From Campylobacter showae (GTDB lineage: Bacteria > Campylobacterota > Campylobacteria > Campylobacterales > Campylobacteraceae), in assembly GCF_004803815.1 (NCBI RefSeq), contig NZ_CP012544.1, positions 1,860,001 to 1,924,000 on the forward strand: a stretch of DNA of 64,000 nt, given 5' to 3'. The position numbers and the translations under genes are program-made. Shown here piece by piece: positions 8,401-17,758 of this stretch (within the stretch, counting starts at the first letter, position 1; each line of letters starts with the position of its first letter). Below the pieces are notes generated by a model. The model searched no databases. It was not told where the DNA came from and saw only the letters and a program-made list of their open reading frames with translations.

Positions 8401-8406
8401 TATAAT
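8401..8406 (+). promoter_or_regulatory. -10 box of dcd
   Basis: TATAAT 27 bp upstream of the dcd ATG, preceded by T-rich DNA. It sits in the 193-bp divergent region shared with the autotransporter gene. Confidence 0.5.
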
Positions 8407-8433
8407 CGCTTAAATTTAAAATAAAGGTAAAAA

Positions 8434-8994
8434 ATGGGGCTAAAATCTGACGCCTGGATACGCAAAATGTCGCACGAAAAGGCGATGATAGTGCCGTTTG
8501 CCGAGGAGCAAGTCGGACGCGGCGTGGTTAGCTACGGAGTGTCCAGCTACGGCTACGATATCCGCGTGGGCGACGAGTTTAAAATCTTTACGAATATCGG
8601 CGGCACCGTCGTTGATCCAAAAAATTTCGACGAGAAAAACGTGGTAGATTTTAAAGGCGACGTGTGCATCGTCCCGCCAAATTCATTCGCTCTAGCGCGC
8701 ACAATCGAGTATTTTAACATGCCAGATAACGTGCTAGCCATCTGCCTGGGCAAAAGCACCTACGCTCGTTGCGGTATCATCGTAAACGTCACGCCTTTTG
8801 AGCCTGGATTTAAGGGACACATCACGATCGAGATATCAAATACGACGCCGCTGCCGGCTAAAATTTACGCGAACGAAGGCATCGCGCAGGTGCTATTTAT
8901 CGAGGGCGACGAGCCGTGCGAAGTGACGTATGCGGATAAAAAGGGCAAATATCAGGCGCAGGAGGGGATAACCCTGCCTAGGATTTTGAAGTAA
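8434..8994 (+). CDS. dcd: dCTP deaminase
   Basis: 186 aa, full length for the trimeric Dcd family, which deaminates dCTP to dUTP to feed thymidylate synthesis. Recognisable motifs are GKSTYARCG (nucleotide-binding Ser/Arg), [17 protein letters not shown] with the catalytic Glu in the IEISN part, and the C-terminal [13 protein letters not shown] that closes over the triphosphate. The start is supported by AAAGGT. It appears monocistronic between the divergent autotransporter and the pse genes. Confidence 0.95.
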   Translation: MGLKSDAWIRKMSHEKAMIVPFAEEQVGRGVVSYGVSSYGYDIRVGDEFKIFTNIGGTVVDPKNFDEKNVVDFKGDVCIVPPNSFALARTIEYFNMPDNVLAICLGKSTYARCGIIVNVTPFEPGFKGHITIEISNTTPLPAKIYANEGIAQVLFIEGDEPCEVTYADKKGKYQAQEGITLPRILK

Positions 8995-9089
8995 AAGCAA
9001 AAATACCACACCTAAACAAATTTAACGAGCTAAATTTTGAATCAAATTTAAGGCACGGTTTTTGCTCCGGCTGAATAAAATTTAAATAA

Positions 9090-9200
9090 ACGGCGAATCG
9101 TTTTCGTCAGACGAGACAAATCTAAAAATTTGCGAAGGAGCGTATATGAAATGCGCGATCGAACGAATTTAGTTTGCGACGTACGGCAAAAACGAGCCGC
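9090..9200 (+). repeat. 121-bp hairpin element, copy A (upstream of pseB)
   Basis: The most diverged copy (111 bp): ACGGCGAATCG at the left end, then CAGACGAGAC, GCGAAGGAGCGTATAT and GCGACGTACGGCAAAAACGAG at the right. It ends 15 bp before the pseB start, so its right end faces pseB. The inner arms are only partly complementary. Confidence 0.6.
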
Positions 9201-9215
9201 GAAAGGCAAAAATAA

Positions 9216-10214
<999 letters not shown>

Positions 10215-10265
10215 TTTGGCCGAAATTTATAAAATTTGAGCCTAAGCCTTTAAATTTAGAAAAAC

Positions 10266-10386
10266 AAGGCGAAGTATTTTTTTCGCTAGACGAGGCAAAT
10301 TTAAAATTTGCGAGGGAGCGTATATAAAATACGTGACCGAGAAAATTTTAAATTTAACGACGTATAGCGGAAAAAGACGAGCCGCC
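10266..10386 (+). repeat. 121-bp hairpin element, copy B (between pseB and pseC)
   Basis: Left end AAGGCGAAGTATTTTT, then TAGACGAGGC. Inner arms 10297-10309 and 10343-10355 are a perfect 13-bp inverted repeat (AAATTTAAAATTT and its complement) with a small CGTAT/ATACG hairpin at the tip. The right end is AAAAAGACGAGCCGCC; a second partial right end (CAAAAAGACAAGTCG) follows to 10400. pseC starts 27 bp after the element. Confidence 0.75.
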
Positions 10387-10413
10387 AAAAAGACAAGTCG
10401 AAAAAGGATAAAA

Positions 10414-11544
10414 ATGATACCTTACAGCAGACAACAAATCACCGACTCCGACATCGCCGTCGTCGTGAGCGCCCTAAAAGACGATATCCTAACGGGCGGC
10501 GACAAGGTTGGCGAATTTGAGCAGGCGATCGCAAAATACGTCGGCGTAAAGCACGTCGTAGCGATGAACTCGGCGACGAGCGCACTTCACGTCGCGTATC
10601 TGGCGCTAGGCGTGAGAGAGGGCGACGAGGTCGTAACGACGCCCATCACGTTTGCAGCAACGGCAAATGCGGCATTGATGGCTGGAGCGGAGGTTAAATT
10701 TGCGCCCGTTAAATTTGACGGAAACATCGACGAAAACGCGCTAGCAAGCCTAATCACGCCTAAAACCAAAGTCGTAACGGCGGTTGATTTCGGCGGCAAT
10801 CCCGTAAATTTAGACGCTATCTTAAAACTAGCCAAGGAGCGCGGTATAAAGGTACTTGACGACGCATCGCACGCGCTGGGCAGCTCGCAAGGCGGCGTAA
10901 AAGTCGGCGCAAAAGCGGACGTTAGTATTTTTAGCTTTCACCCCGTTAAGCCACTAACGACCTTTGAGGGCGGCGCGCTAGCGACAAACGACGACGAGAT
11001 CGCACGCCTAGCACGCCTCTACCGCTCGCACGGCATAGCTAAAAAACGCCTCTGGGATAGCGACCAGAGCTTGCTTGGCTACAACTACCGCCTACCCGAC
11101 GTCGCCTGCGCACTAGGGCTAAATCAGCTAAAAAGGCTAGACGAAACCATCGCGGCGCGCGAGAAAATCGCCAAATTTTACGACGAAAAATTTGAGAAAA
11201 ACCCGTATTTTAGCACCGTTAAGCTACCTAGCGACGTCGTTAGCTCGCGCCACCTATACCCTATCTTGCTCTTTCGCCAGTTTTGGTGCGCCAAAGAGGA
11301 CATATTTGCCGCCCTTCACGAGCGCGGTATCGGCGTACAGGTGCACTATAAGCCGACTTATAAATTTAGCTTTTACCGCGAGCGCTACGGCGATATCTCG
11401 GTGCCTAGCGCCGAGGATTTTTACGCGGCAGAGCTTAGCATCCCGTGCCATCAGTGCATGAGTTTAGAGGACGCAAATTTCGTCGCGGACGCGCTTTTTG
11501 AGGTTTTAAAGAGCTTTGATACGCCGCAAGGCTGTAGGGTTTAG
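10414..11544 (+). CDS. pseC: UDP-4-amino-4,6-dideoxy-N-acetyl-beta-L-altrosamine transaminase PseC
   Basis: 376 aa from the ATG at 10414 (MIPYSRQQI, preceded by AAAGGA). An in-frame GTG 81 bp farther upstream would translate the hairpin repeat and is not used here. It is a DegT/DnrJ/EryC1 PLP-dependent aminotransferase that transfers an amino group from Glu to C4 of the PseB product. The Schiff-base lysine is Lys179 in FSFHPVKPLTTFEGG, and ALGSSQGG and the N-terminal GGDKVGEFE are typical of the family. Second step of pseudaminic acid synthesis; pseF starts 13 bp after its stop. Confidence 0.95.
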   Translation: MIPYSRQQITDSDIAVVVSALKDDILTGGDKVGEFEQAIAKYVGVKHVVAMNSATSALHVAYLALGVREGDEVVTTPITFAATANAALMAGAEVKFAPVKFDGNIDENALASLITPKTKVVTAVDFGGNPVNLDAILKLAKERGIKVLDDASHALGSSQGGVKVGAKADVSIFSFHPVKPLTTFEGGALATNDDEIARLARLYRSHGIAKKRLWDSDQSLLGYNYRLPDVACALGLNQLKRLDETIAAREKIAKFYDEKFEKNPYFSTVKLPSDVVSSRHLYPILLFRQFWCAKEDIFAALHERGIGVQVHYKPTYKFSFYRERYGDISVPSAEDFYAAELSIPCHQCMSLEDANFVADALFEVLKSFDTPQGCRV

Positions 11545-11557
11545 GGCGGTAAATTTG

Positions 11558-12253
11558 ATGAGAGATAATCAAAACCGCGCCCTTTGCGTCATCCCGGCTC
11601 GCGGCGGCAGCAAGCGCATACCGCGCAAAAACGTTAAAGATTTTCTAGGCAAGCCGCTGATAGCCTACAGCATTGAAGCGGCGCTAAATTCGGGCGTTTT
11701 CGAGCGCGTCATAGTGAGCACCGACGATGCTGAGATAGCGTACGTCGCCGTCAAATTTGGCGCGCAAGTTCCGTTTATGAGGGACGCTGCGCTGAGCGAC
11801 GACTACGCCACGAGCAGCGACGCCGTAGCGGACGCGGCGAGAAGGCTAGGCGGCGGATACTCTCATGTCTGTTGCCTTTACGCGACCGCGCCCCTCATCA
11901 CGGGAGAAATTTTACGCGAGGCATACGGCAAATTTGAGGAAGCGGAGTGCGAGTTTTTATTTTCCTCGACCGAGTTTAGCTTCCCTATCCAGCGCGCGAT
12001 TAGGCTTGGCGATGACGGCGCCGTAAATATGTTTTACCCGCAGTTTGCGCTCACTCGCTCGCAGGATTTAGAGCGAGCCTATCACGACGCAGGCGCGTTT
12101 TATTTCGGCACGCGTGAGGCGTGGCTAGAGAAAAAACCGATCTTTGCGGCGCATTCTAGGGCGTTTTTGCTGCCGCGAAATTTGGTCTGCGACATCGACA
12201 CGCCCGAGGATTTCGAGTTTGCGCAGAAGCTTTACGAGATAAATTACCGCTGA
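11558..12253 (+). CDS. pseF: Pseudaminic acid cytidylyltransferase PseF
   Basis: 231 aa from the ATG at 11558 (MRDNQNRALCVIPARGGSKRIPRKN). The CMP-sugar synthetase signature ARGGSKRIPRKN and the downstream FLGKPLIAYSI, DDAEIA and DIDTPEDFEFA segments identify it. It activates pseudaminic acid with CTP, the last step before transfer to protein. The alternative start at 11516 lies inside pseC and lacks a good ribosome-binding site. It is the third gene of the pse run, followed after 6 bp by a small membrane-protein gene. Confidence 0.93.
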   Translation: MRDNQNRALCVIPARGGSKRIPRKNVKDFLGKPLIAYSIEAALNSGVFERVIVSTDDAEIAYVAVKFGAQVPFMRDAALSDDYATSSDAVADAARRLGGGYSHVCCLYATAPLITGEILREAYGKFEEAECEFLFSSTEFSFPIQRAIRLGDDGAVNMFYPQFALTRSQDLERAYHDAGAFYFGTREAWLEKKPIFAAHSRAFLLPRNLVCDIDTPEDFEFAQKLYEINYR

Positions 12254-12259
12254 GGAAAA

Positions 12260-12484
12260 ATGCAAAAAGATTACATAAAAGCCAAAATATCGGTAACTAG
12301 AACGCTCATGCAGATCTTTGCGGTTGCGGGGATCTTGCACATCTTTTATCTGGCGGCCAGCTATCGCGGGCTAAACGAGGTTCAGATCCTGTTTTTCGCC
12401 GCGGCCGGTGCCGTTTACCTCATCGCTGCCGTATGTTTGACGCTTAGGATTTTAAATTTAGCGGAAAAACTCGATGAATTTTGA
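12260..12484 (+). CDS. Small two-helix membrane protein of unknown function
   Basis: 74 aa with a GAGGAAAA ribosome-binding site, 6 bp after pseF and overlapping pseG by 11 bp. Two hydrophobic stretches (about residues 17-33 and 44-64) are separated by the polar linker SYRGLNEVQ; the ends are charged, with KAKISVTR at the N-terminus and RILNLAEKLDEF at the C-terminus. I do not recognise the family. Its tight packing inside the pseudaminic acid operon argues that it is translated and functionally connected, perhaps by tethering pathway enzymes at the membrane (speculative). Confidence 0.65.
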   Translation: MQKDYIKAKISVTRTLMQIFAVAGILHIFYLAASYRGLNEVQILFFAAAGAVYLIAAVCLTLRILNLAEKLDEF

Positions 12485-13334
12485 CAAAATCTCAAACCTA
12501 AAAACCCTCATCCGCGCCGATAGTGGCTCGAAAATCGGGCACGGACACGTTAGACGCGACCTTATCTTGGCGCAAAATTTTAAAGACGTTAGCTTTGCTT
12601 GTATTGATCTGCCGGGTAGCCTAGCGAGCGAGATACCCTACCCCGTTTTTACGCTAAAAAGCGCGGATGTAAATGAGCTGGTAAATTTGATAAAAGAGCA
12701 TAAATTTGAGCTTCTGGTGATCGATCATTACGGCATTAGCGCGGCGGACGAAAAGCTAATCAAAGAGCAAACGAGCGTCCAAATTTTAAGCTTTGACGAC
12801 AACTATAAAGAGCATTTTTGCGACTACTTGCTAAACGTAAATATCTACGCCCAGCCCCAAAAATACGCAAATCTAGTGCCGAAAGGCTGCGAGCTAATAT
12901 TTTCGCCGCTAGTTAGGAGCGAGTTTTATGGCGAAGCAAAAATCAAACGCGAGAAAAAATTTAATTACCTCATCGTGCTAGGTGGCACTGACGCGCTAAA
13001 TTTAACGGCTAAAATCGCCTCAAATTTGCTCGCTAAAAACAAAAAAGTGGCCGTCATTACGACGAGCGCGAACGTAAATTTATCAAATTTGCAAATTTTA
13101 GCGGATAGCGAGCCAAATTTTAGCCTTTTTATAAACCCAAACGAGGTGGCGCGACTGATGAACGAGAGCGAAATTTTAGTGATTTCAGCTAGCTCGCTCG
13201 TAAACGAAGCGCTGGTTTTGGGCGCTAAATTTAAAGCCGTGCGCGTCGCGGACAATCAAAACGAGATGGCGCAGTGGCTAGCCGCAAATGGGCGCGAGAT
13301 CTACGAGGCGGATGAGATATGCTTGAGCTTATAA
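12474..13334 (+). CDS. pseG: UDP-2,4-diacetamido-2,4,6-trideoxy-beta-L-altropyranose hydrolase PseG
   Basis: 286 aa. A metal-independent GT-B-like hydrolase that removes UDP to free the 2,4-diacetamido sugar for condensation. The N-terminal IGHGHVRRDL (residues 21-30) holds the GHxxR motif with the probable catalytic His25. VLGGTDALNLTAKI near the middle is the nucleotide-contacting loop, and ISASSLVNEAL the C-terminal one. The start overlaps the small membrane gene by 11 bp and the end overlaps pseH by 16 bp, showing translational coupling. Confidence 0.9.
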   Translation: MNFDKISNLKTLIRADSGSKIGHGHVRRDLILAQNFKDVSFACIDLPGSLASEIPYPVFTLKSADVNELVNLIKEHKFELLVIDHYGISAADEKLIKEQTSVQILSFDDNYKEHFCDYLLNVNIYAQPQKYANLVPKGCELIFSPLVRSEFYGEAKIKREKKFNYLIVLGGTDALNLTAKIASNLLAKNKKVAVITTSANVNLSNLQILADSEPNFSLFINPNEVARLMNESEILVISASSLVNEALVLGAKFKAVRVADNQNEMAQWLAANGREIYEADEICLSL

Positions 13335-13795
13335 ATTTCACCGATCTAACGGACGAGCAAATTTTGATGATTTTGCGCTGGCGAAACGACGAGCGAGTCG
13401 CGAAGTATATGAAAAACAAAAGCGTGAGCGAGCAAGAACACAGAAAATTTATCGCAAATTTGAAAAATGACGAAACGAAAAGGTATTTTTTGGTAAAAGA
13501 GGATAGCGACTACATCGGCGTTATCGATTTCGTGGATATCGAGGCAAATTCTTGCGAATTTGGCATTTACGCAAATCCCCAGCTAAAAGGCAAAGGCAAA
13601 GTCCTAATGCAAACAATCGTAGAATACGCCGCCAAAACGCTTAAGGTCGGCGAGCTAAAATCATGCGCCTACAACGAAAACGAAAAAGCGATCGCGCTAT
13701 ACCGCAAATTCGGCTTTGAAATTTACGGGCGCGACGAGCAAATGAGCTATATGTCGTTATCTTTACGCAAACTTGATATAATGGCTAAAAGTTAG
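13319..13795 (+). CDS. pseH: UDP-4-amino-4,6-dideoxy-AltNAc N-acetyltransferase PseH
   Basis: 158 aa of the GNAT fold. It acetylates the 4-amino group of the PseC product using acetyl-CoA. Typical elements are LRWRNDERVAKYM at the N-terminus, IGVIDFVDIE, the acetyl-CoA loop NPQLKGKGKVLM and ENEKAIALYRKFGFEIYG at the C-terminus. The start lies 16 bp inside pseG. PseH acts before PseG in the pathway, so gene order does not follow reaction order. Confidence 0.9.
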   Translation: MLELINFTDLTDEQILMILRWRNDERVAKYMKNKSVSEQEHRKFIANLKNDETKRYFLVKEDSDYIGVIDFVDIEANSCEFGIYANPQLKGKGKVLMQTIVEYAAKTLKVGELKSCAYNENEKAIALYRKFGFEIYGRDEQMSYMSLSLRKLDIMAKS

Positions 13796-13803
13796 GAAAA
13801 TTT

Positions 13804-14832
13804 ATGAAAATAGCAAATTTCGACACGAACGAAAAGGTATTTATCATCGCCGAGCTCTCGGCAAATCACTCGGGCAGCCTGCAAACGGCGCTTGACACGA
13901 TCAAAGCCGCTAAACGCGCTGGCGCGGACGCCATAAAACTGCAAACATACACGCCTGATAGCCTCACGCTAGATTCGCGCGGCGAGGACTTCATGATAAA
14001 AGGCGGGCTGTGGGACGGGGCAAATTTATACGAGCTCTACCAGCAAGCTCTGACGCCGCGAGAGTGGCACGAGCAGCTTTTTGCGGCGGCTCGGGACGAA
14101 GGGCTAGTCTGCTTTTCAAGCCCATTTTGCAGAGACGACGCGGACTTTTTAGATAAATTTAACCCGCCCGCTTACAAGATAGCAAGCTTTGAGGTCACAG
14201 ACTATGATTTCGTGCGGTATGTCGCGCTTAAGGGCAAACCGATCATAATCTCCACGGGCATCGCGACCGAGCAAGAGATCGCCGACGTTGTGCAAATTTG
14301 TAAAGATGCGGGAAATGAACAAATCGCGCTTTTAAAATGCACGTCTAGCTACCCTGCTCCGCTTGACGGGATGAATCTACGCACGATCGCCGATATGAAA
14401 CGAAAATTTGGCGTCGAGGTCGGCTTTTCAGACCACACACTAGGTATCGTGGCGCCCGTGGTCGCCGTGAGTCTGGGCGCTCGTATCGTAGAAAAGCACT
14501 TTATCCTAGATAAAAGCGTTCGCAGCGTCGATGAGGCCTTTAGCCTGGACGAGCGGGAATTTAGCGAAATGGTAAAAGCCGTGCGAGATACCGAAGCGCT
14601 ACTTGGCAAAGTAACCTACGAGCTAGACGACAAGGCGGTGCAAAATCGCCGCTTTTCCCGCTCGCTTTACGCTTGCGCGGATATCAAAGAGGGTGAAATC
14701 TTTAGCGAAAAAAACGTAAAAAGCGTACGCCCCGGATACGGCTTGCACCCTAAATTTTTACCGGGGCTACTGGGTAAAAAATCAAAAAGAGAGATAAAAT
14801 TTAGCGAGAGAATCACAAAGGAGGATATATAA
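13804..14832 (+). CDS. pseI: Pseudaminic acid synthase PseI
   Basis: 342 aa. It condenses the PseG product with phosphoenolpyruvate to give pseudaminic acid. The N-terminal NeuB-type TIM barrel shows AELSANHSGS, DAIKLQTYTPDSLTL, FSSPFCRDDADFL, KIASFE, STGIAT, LKCTSSYPAP, GFSDHT and EKHFILD. The C-terminal SAF/antifreeze-like domain (about 285-342: RSLYACADIKEGE, VRPGYGLHP) lids the active site. These motifs separate it from the legionaminic and sialic acid synthases reasonably well, and the operon settles it. Its stop overlaps the next start (TAATG). Confidence 0.95.
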   Translation: MKIANFDTNEKVFIIAELSANHSGSLQTALDTIKAAKRAGADAIKLQTYTPDSLTLDSRGEDFMIKGGLWDGANLYELYQQALTPREWHEQLFAAARDEGLVCFSSPFCRDDADFLDKFNPPAYKIASFEVTDYDFVRYVALKGKPIIISTGIATEQEIADVVQICKDAGNEQIALLKCTSSYPAPLDGMNLRTIADMKRKFGVEVGFSDHTLGIVAPVVAVSLGARIVEKHFILDKSVRSVDEAFSLDEREFSEMVKAVRDTEALLGKVTYELDDKAVQNRRFSRSLYACADIKEGEIFSEKNVKSVRPGYGLHPKFLPGLLGKKSKREIKFSERITKEDI

Positions 14833-16901
14833 TGGCTAAGAAAAAAGAGGACGAGTATCTAAAACTAAATAGCTTGCAAAAAAAGGGCGCTCGCGAAAAT
14901 CAAACAAGCGACAAAGACGATAAAAATATCGACGAAACCGTCACAAATATTGCAAATCCTATTTTCAAAAAAAATCTTCAAGCGCTTTTTCAACAGGACG
15001 AAATTTTAGCCGCGCGCCTTTGGGGCATGAAAGAGACCGAAAAATACGATGTTTTTATAGGAAAAGATCCGATAGATATAAACATCATCGACAATAAAAC
15101 CCTAAAATATGTCTACGAAAGTCCGGCTAAAGATGTTCTACGCATCCTAGAGTCGACCGAAAAAGAGTATAAAAGATATCCTATTATGTACTTTTACGGT
15201 CTTGGCAACGGTATTTTTTATAAAGCCTTGCTAAAAAACGAAACGCATCAAAAAGTCATAGTCGTAGAGCCCGAGATAGAGATTATTTATATAGCATTAA
15301 ATTTAATCGACTTATCGGATGAACTGATTAGCGAAAGGCTAGTTTTATTTTTCTCAGAATTTGCGACATACTCGCAGTTTTATTTTGCGGTTTCTAGCCA
15401 ACTTTTCTCTTCATACGCAAAAACTTATAACCTGCACATTCACACGCCGTTTTATGAAAATTTCCATGAAGATATCGTGAGAATAAACAAAGACTTCACC
15501 AAGGCTATATCTCAAATGGTCGTCGCTCACGGCAATAGCATAGACGATACTCTAATAGGCATAAAACACCACATAGAGCACATCCCCGAGATGGTTACAA
15601 ACTATTGCTATACGGATCTGATCAAAAAAAGACAGGGACTCATGGATACGGCAATCATCGTATCTACCGGACCGAGCCTAGATAAACAACTAGAAACTCT
15701 TAAAAAATTCGCGCCGTATTTTACCGTTATCAGCCTTGACGCGTCGTATCCTATTTTATTAAAGCACGGTATAAAGCCGGACTACGTAACCTCAATCGAG
15801 CGCGTAGAGGCTACGTCCAGCTTTTTTAAAAACAAAAACAAAAAAATAGACGAAGATATTTATTTTATAGTAGCGTCGCTAACGCATAAACAAACGGTAG
15901 ATAATATTTTACCGCGCCGCCTAACTCTTACGATGAGGCCGCAACAAAGCGAAATGGCGTTTAATATGCCAAAATACGGCTATCTCGGTATCGGCCACTC
16001 TACGGCAAATCAGGCCTATCAGTTAGCTTACGCCCTCGGACATAAAAATATTATTTTAATAGGTCAAGATCTAGCCTTTGCTCCGGACGGCAAATCTCAC
16101 GCCAGCGGGCATGCATTTGCTCAGGCTGATGAATATCTATACGTAGAAGCTTACGGCGGAGAAGGCGAAGTAAGAACGACCTATATATGGGACAAATTTA
16201 AAAATCAGTTTGAAAAAGATATAGAGCAGGCTAAAAACGAGCAAATCACGACATATAACTGCACGGAAGGCGGCGCCAGAATACAAGGAAGCACCGAAAG
16301 ACCGTTTTTGGAAACCGCAGAAGAGCTTAGCAAAGATAAAAAGATCAAAAAGCTACCGCACATAGAAAAAACCGGCGAAAAAACGGCAAACAAAGACTTG
16401 CTCAAAGCCTACAAATTTATCGTAAAAAAAGTACAAACTCAAAATAAAGTAAAACAAAGAATAGAAAAAACATTCCTAGAGCTAGTTCCCAAGATCGATA
16501 AGATAATGAAGATCAAAGATGAAGGAAAAGTGGACGAAAGCCTATTTGATCCGCTAGTAAAAATTATCGACAAAATAGATAAGTTAAAAAATTACATTAG
16601 CGGACAAAATCTAAAAAAATATATAGAAAATGTCTTGCAAATCGCCGTATATCATCAAGAACTAGAGCTAGCTAAAATTTCGGTCGCGCCTAGCGATACT
16701 AAAATGGAAAAAGTAAACAAGCTGCTCGAATGGGCCGAGATGCACAAATACTGGATGTTTTCGGCTGCAGGCGGCATAAATGCAGATATGGAGGTAACCA
16801 AAAAAGCGTCCGAAAATTTAGTCAAAGAGCTAAAGAAGCGAGGACTAATAGAAACAAGCGAAATCGGAGAGGTGAAAGAGGAATTTAAGCTAAGCATTTA
16901 A
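14832..16901 (+). CDS. Maf-type motility accessory factor, probable flagellin pseudaminyltransferase (DUF115)
   Basis: 689 aa, usual length for the Maf family. The central DUF115 region includes TAIIVSTGPSLDKQLETLKK (from about residue 272), SLDASYPILLKHGIKPDYVTSIE and IGQDLAFAPDGKSHASG. A helical, Lys-rich C-terminal part follows. Maf proteins transfer CMP-pseudaminic acid to Ser/Thr of flagellin in the cytoplasm before export, which fits its coupling to pseI and the flaA gene about 24 kb away. The exact donor (pseudaminic versus legionaminic acid) is inferred from the operon. Confidence 0.9.
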   Translation: MAKKKEDEYLKLNSLQKKGARENQTSDKDDKNIDETVTNIANPIFKKNLQALFQQDEILAARLWGMKETEKYDVFIGKDPIDINIIDNKTLKYVYESPAKDVLRILESTEKEYKRYPIMYFYGLGNGIFYKALLKNETHQKVIVVEPEIEIIYIALNLIDLSDELISERLVLFFSEFATYSQFYFAVSSQLFSSYAKTYNLHIHTPFYENFHEDIVRINKDFTKAISQMVVAHGNSIDDTLIGIKHHIEHIPEMVTNYCYTDLIKKRQGLMDTAIIVSTGPSLDKQLETLKKFAPYFTVISLDASYPILLKHGIKPDYVTSIERVEATSSFFKNKNKKIDEDIYFIVASLTHKQTVDNILPRRLTLTMRPQQSEMAFNMPKYGYLGIGHSTANQAYQLAYALGHKNIILIGQDLAFAPDGKSHASGHAFAQADEYLYVEAYGGEGEVRTTYIWDKFKNQFEKDIEQAKNEQITTYNCTEGGARIQGSTERPFLETAEELSKDKKIKKLPHIEKTGEKTANKDLLKAYKFIVKKVQTQNKVKQRIEKTFLELVPKIDKIMKIKDEGKVDESLFDPLVKIIDKIDKLKNYISGQNLKKYIENVLQIAVYHQELELAKISVAPSDTKMEKVNKLLEWAEMHKYWMFSAAGGINADMEVTKKASENLVKELKKRGLIETSEIGEVKEEFKLSI

Positions 16902-16972
16902 ATTTCGATTTTTCTTTATTTTTAGCCTTTATTTGGTAAAATCACGCAAATTTAGCTAAATCGGACGAAAGA

Positions 16973-17758
16973 TTGTTTTCAAATATTTATACGTATAGGT
17001 TTTTTATCGTAAATTCGGTCAAAAACGAGTTTATAACCAAATTTGCAAAAAGCAAGCTGGGCGTAGCGTGGGCTATACTCCACCCGCTAGCCCAGGTACT
17101 CATCTACGCGACCATACTCTCCTCCGTACTCTCGGCCAAGCTGCCTGGCATCGATAGCAAATACGCATACGCGATCTACCTAATGAGCGGGATGCTTTGC
17201 TGGATGCTTTTTAGCGAGATTTTTTCGCGCTGTATCGGCATTTTTACCGACAATGCCAACATAATCAAAAAAATGTCATTCCCTAAAATCGTCCTTCCGG
17301 CTACCGTAGTTTTAAGCTCGGCGATAAACAATCTCATTTTATTCGTCTCTATTGCGGTAGTGTTTGCGTTTTTGGGGCATTTTGCGGGCGTAAATTTGAT
17401 CTTTTTGCCGATCTTTTCCCTCGTTACGGTGATGCTAGCCGTCGGATTTGGGCTGTTTTTCGGCGTGATAAACGTCTTTATGCGCGACGTAGGCCAGATC
17501 ATCGCCATCGTATTGCAGTTTTTATTTTGGCTAACGCCGATCGTTTATATGACGGGCATTTTGCCGTCAAATTTGCAAGAGCTAATCTACATAAATCCGC
17601 TTGTGGGCGTCGTTAGCGGCTATCACGATATTTTGATTTACGACAAGATGCCCGATTTTTCGCTTTTGATTTATCCGGCCTTTATCGGCGCGGCAAGCCT
17701 TGGGGCCGCATTTTTCGTTTACAAACGAGCCGAAGAAGAGATGGCGGACGTTTTATGA
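16973..17758 (+). CDS. wzm: Polysaccharide ABC exporter permease Wzm
   Basis: 261 aa, ABC-2 type permease. The N-terminal RFFIVNSVKNEFITKFAKSKLGVAWAIL is the amphipathic interface helix of Wzm/KpsM-like exporters; about six transmembrane segments follow, with FMRDVGQI and FLFWLTPIVYMTGILP in the usual positions. The start is a TTG with weak upstream GAAAG, and no better ATG exists before the conserved region. It overlaps wzt by 4 bp (ATGA). With Wzt it would flip finished polysaccharide on undecaprenyl carrier across the inner membrane. Confidence 0.88.
   Translation: MFSNIYTYRFFIVNSVKNEFITKFAKSKLGVAWAILHPLAQVLIYATILSSVLSAKLPGIDSKYAYAIYLMSGMLCWMLFSEIFSRCIGIFTDNANIIKKMSFPKIVLPATVVLSSAINNLILFVSIAVVFAFLGHFAGVNLIFLPIFSLVTVMLAVGFGLFFGVINVFMRDVGQIIAIVLQFLFWLTPIVYMTGILPSNLQELIYINPLVGVVSGYHDILIYDKMPDFSLLIYPAFIGAASLGAAFFVYKRAEEEMADVL

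Noticed and set aside
10333-10413. N-terminal extension of pseC from an upstream GTG
   Set aside because: The extension translates hairpin copy B, and PseC proteins begin at MIPYSRQQ with a good ribosome-binding site at 10414.
11516-11557. Longer pseF start inside pseC
   Set aside because: The family begins close to CVIPARGGSKR; the ATG at 11558 gives the expected length.
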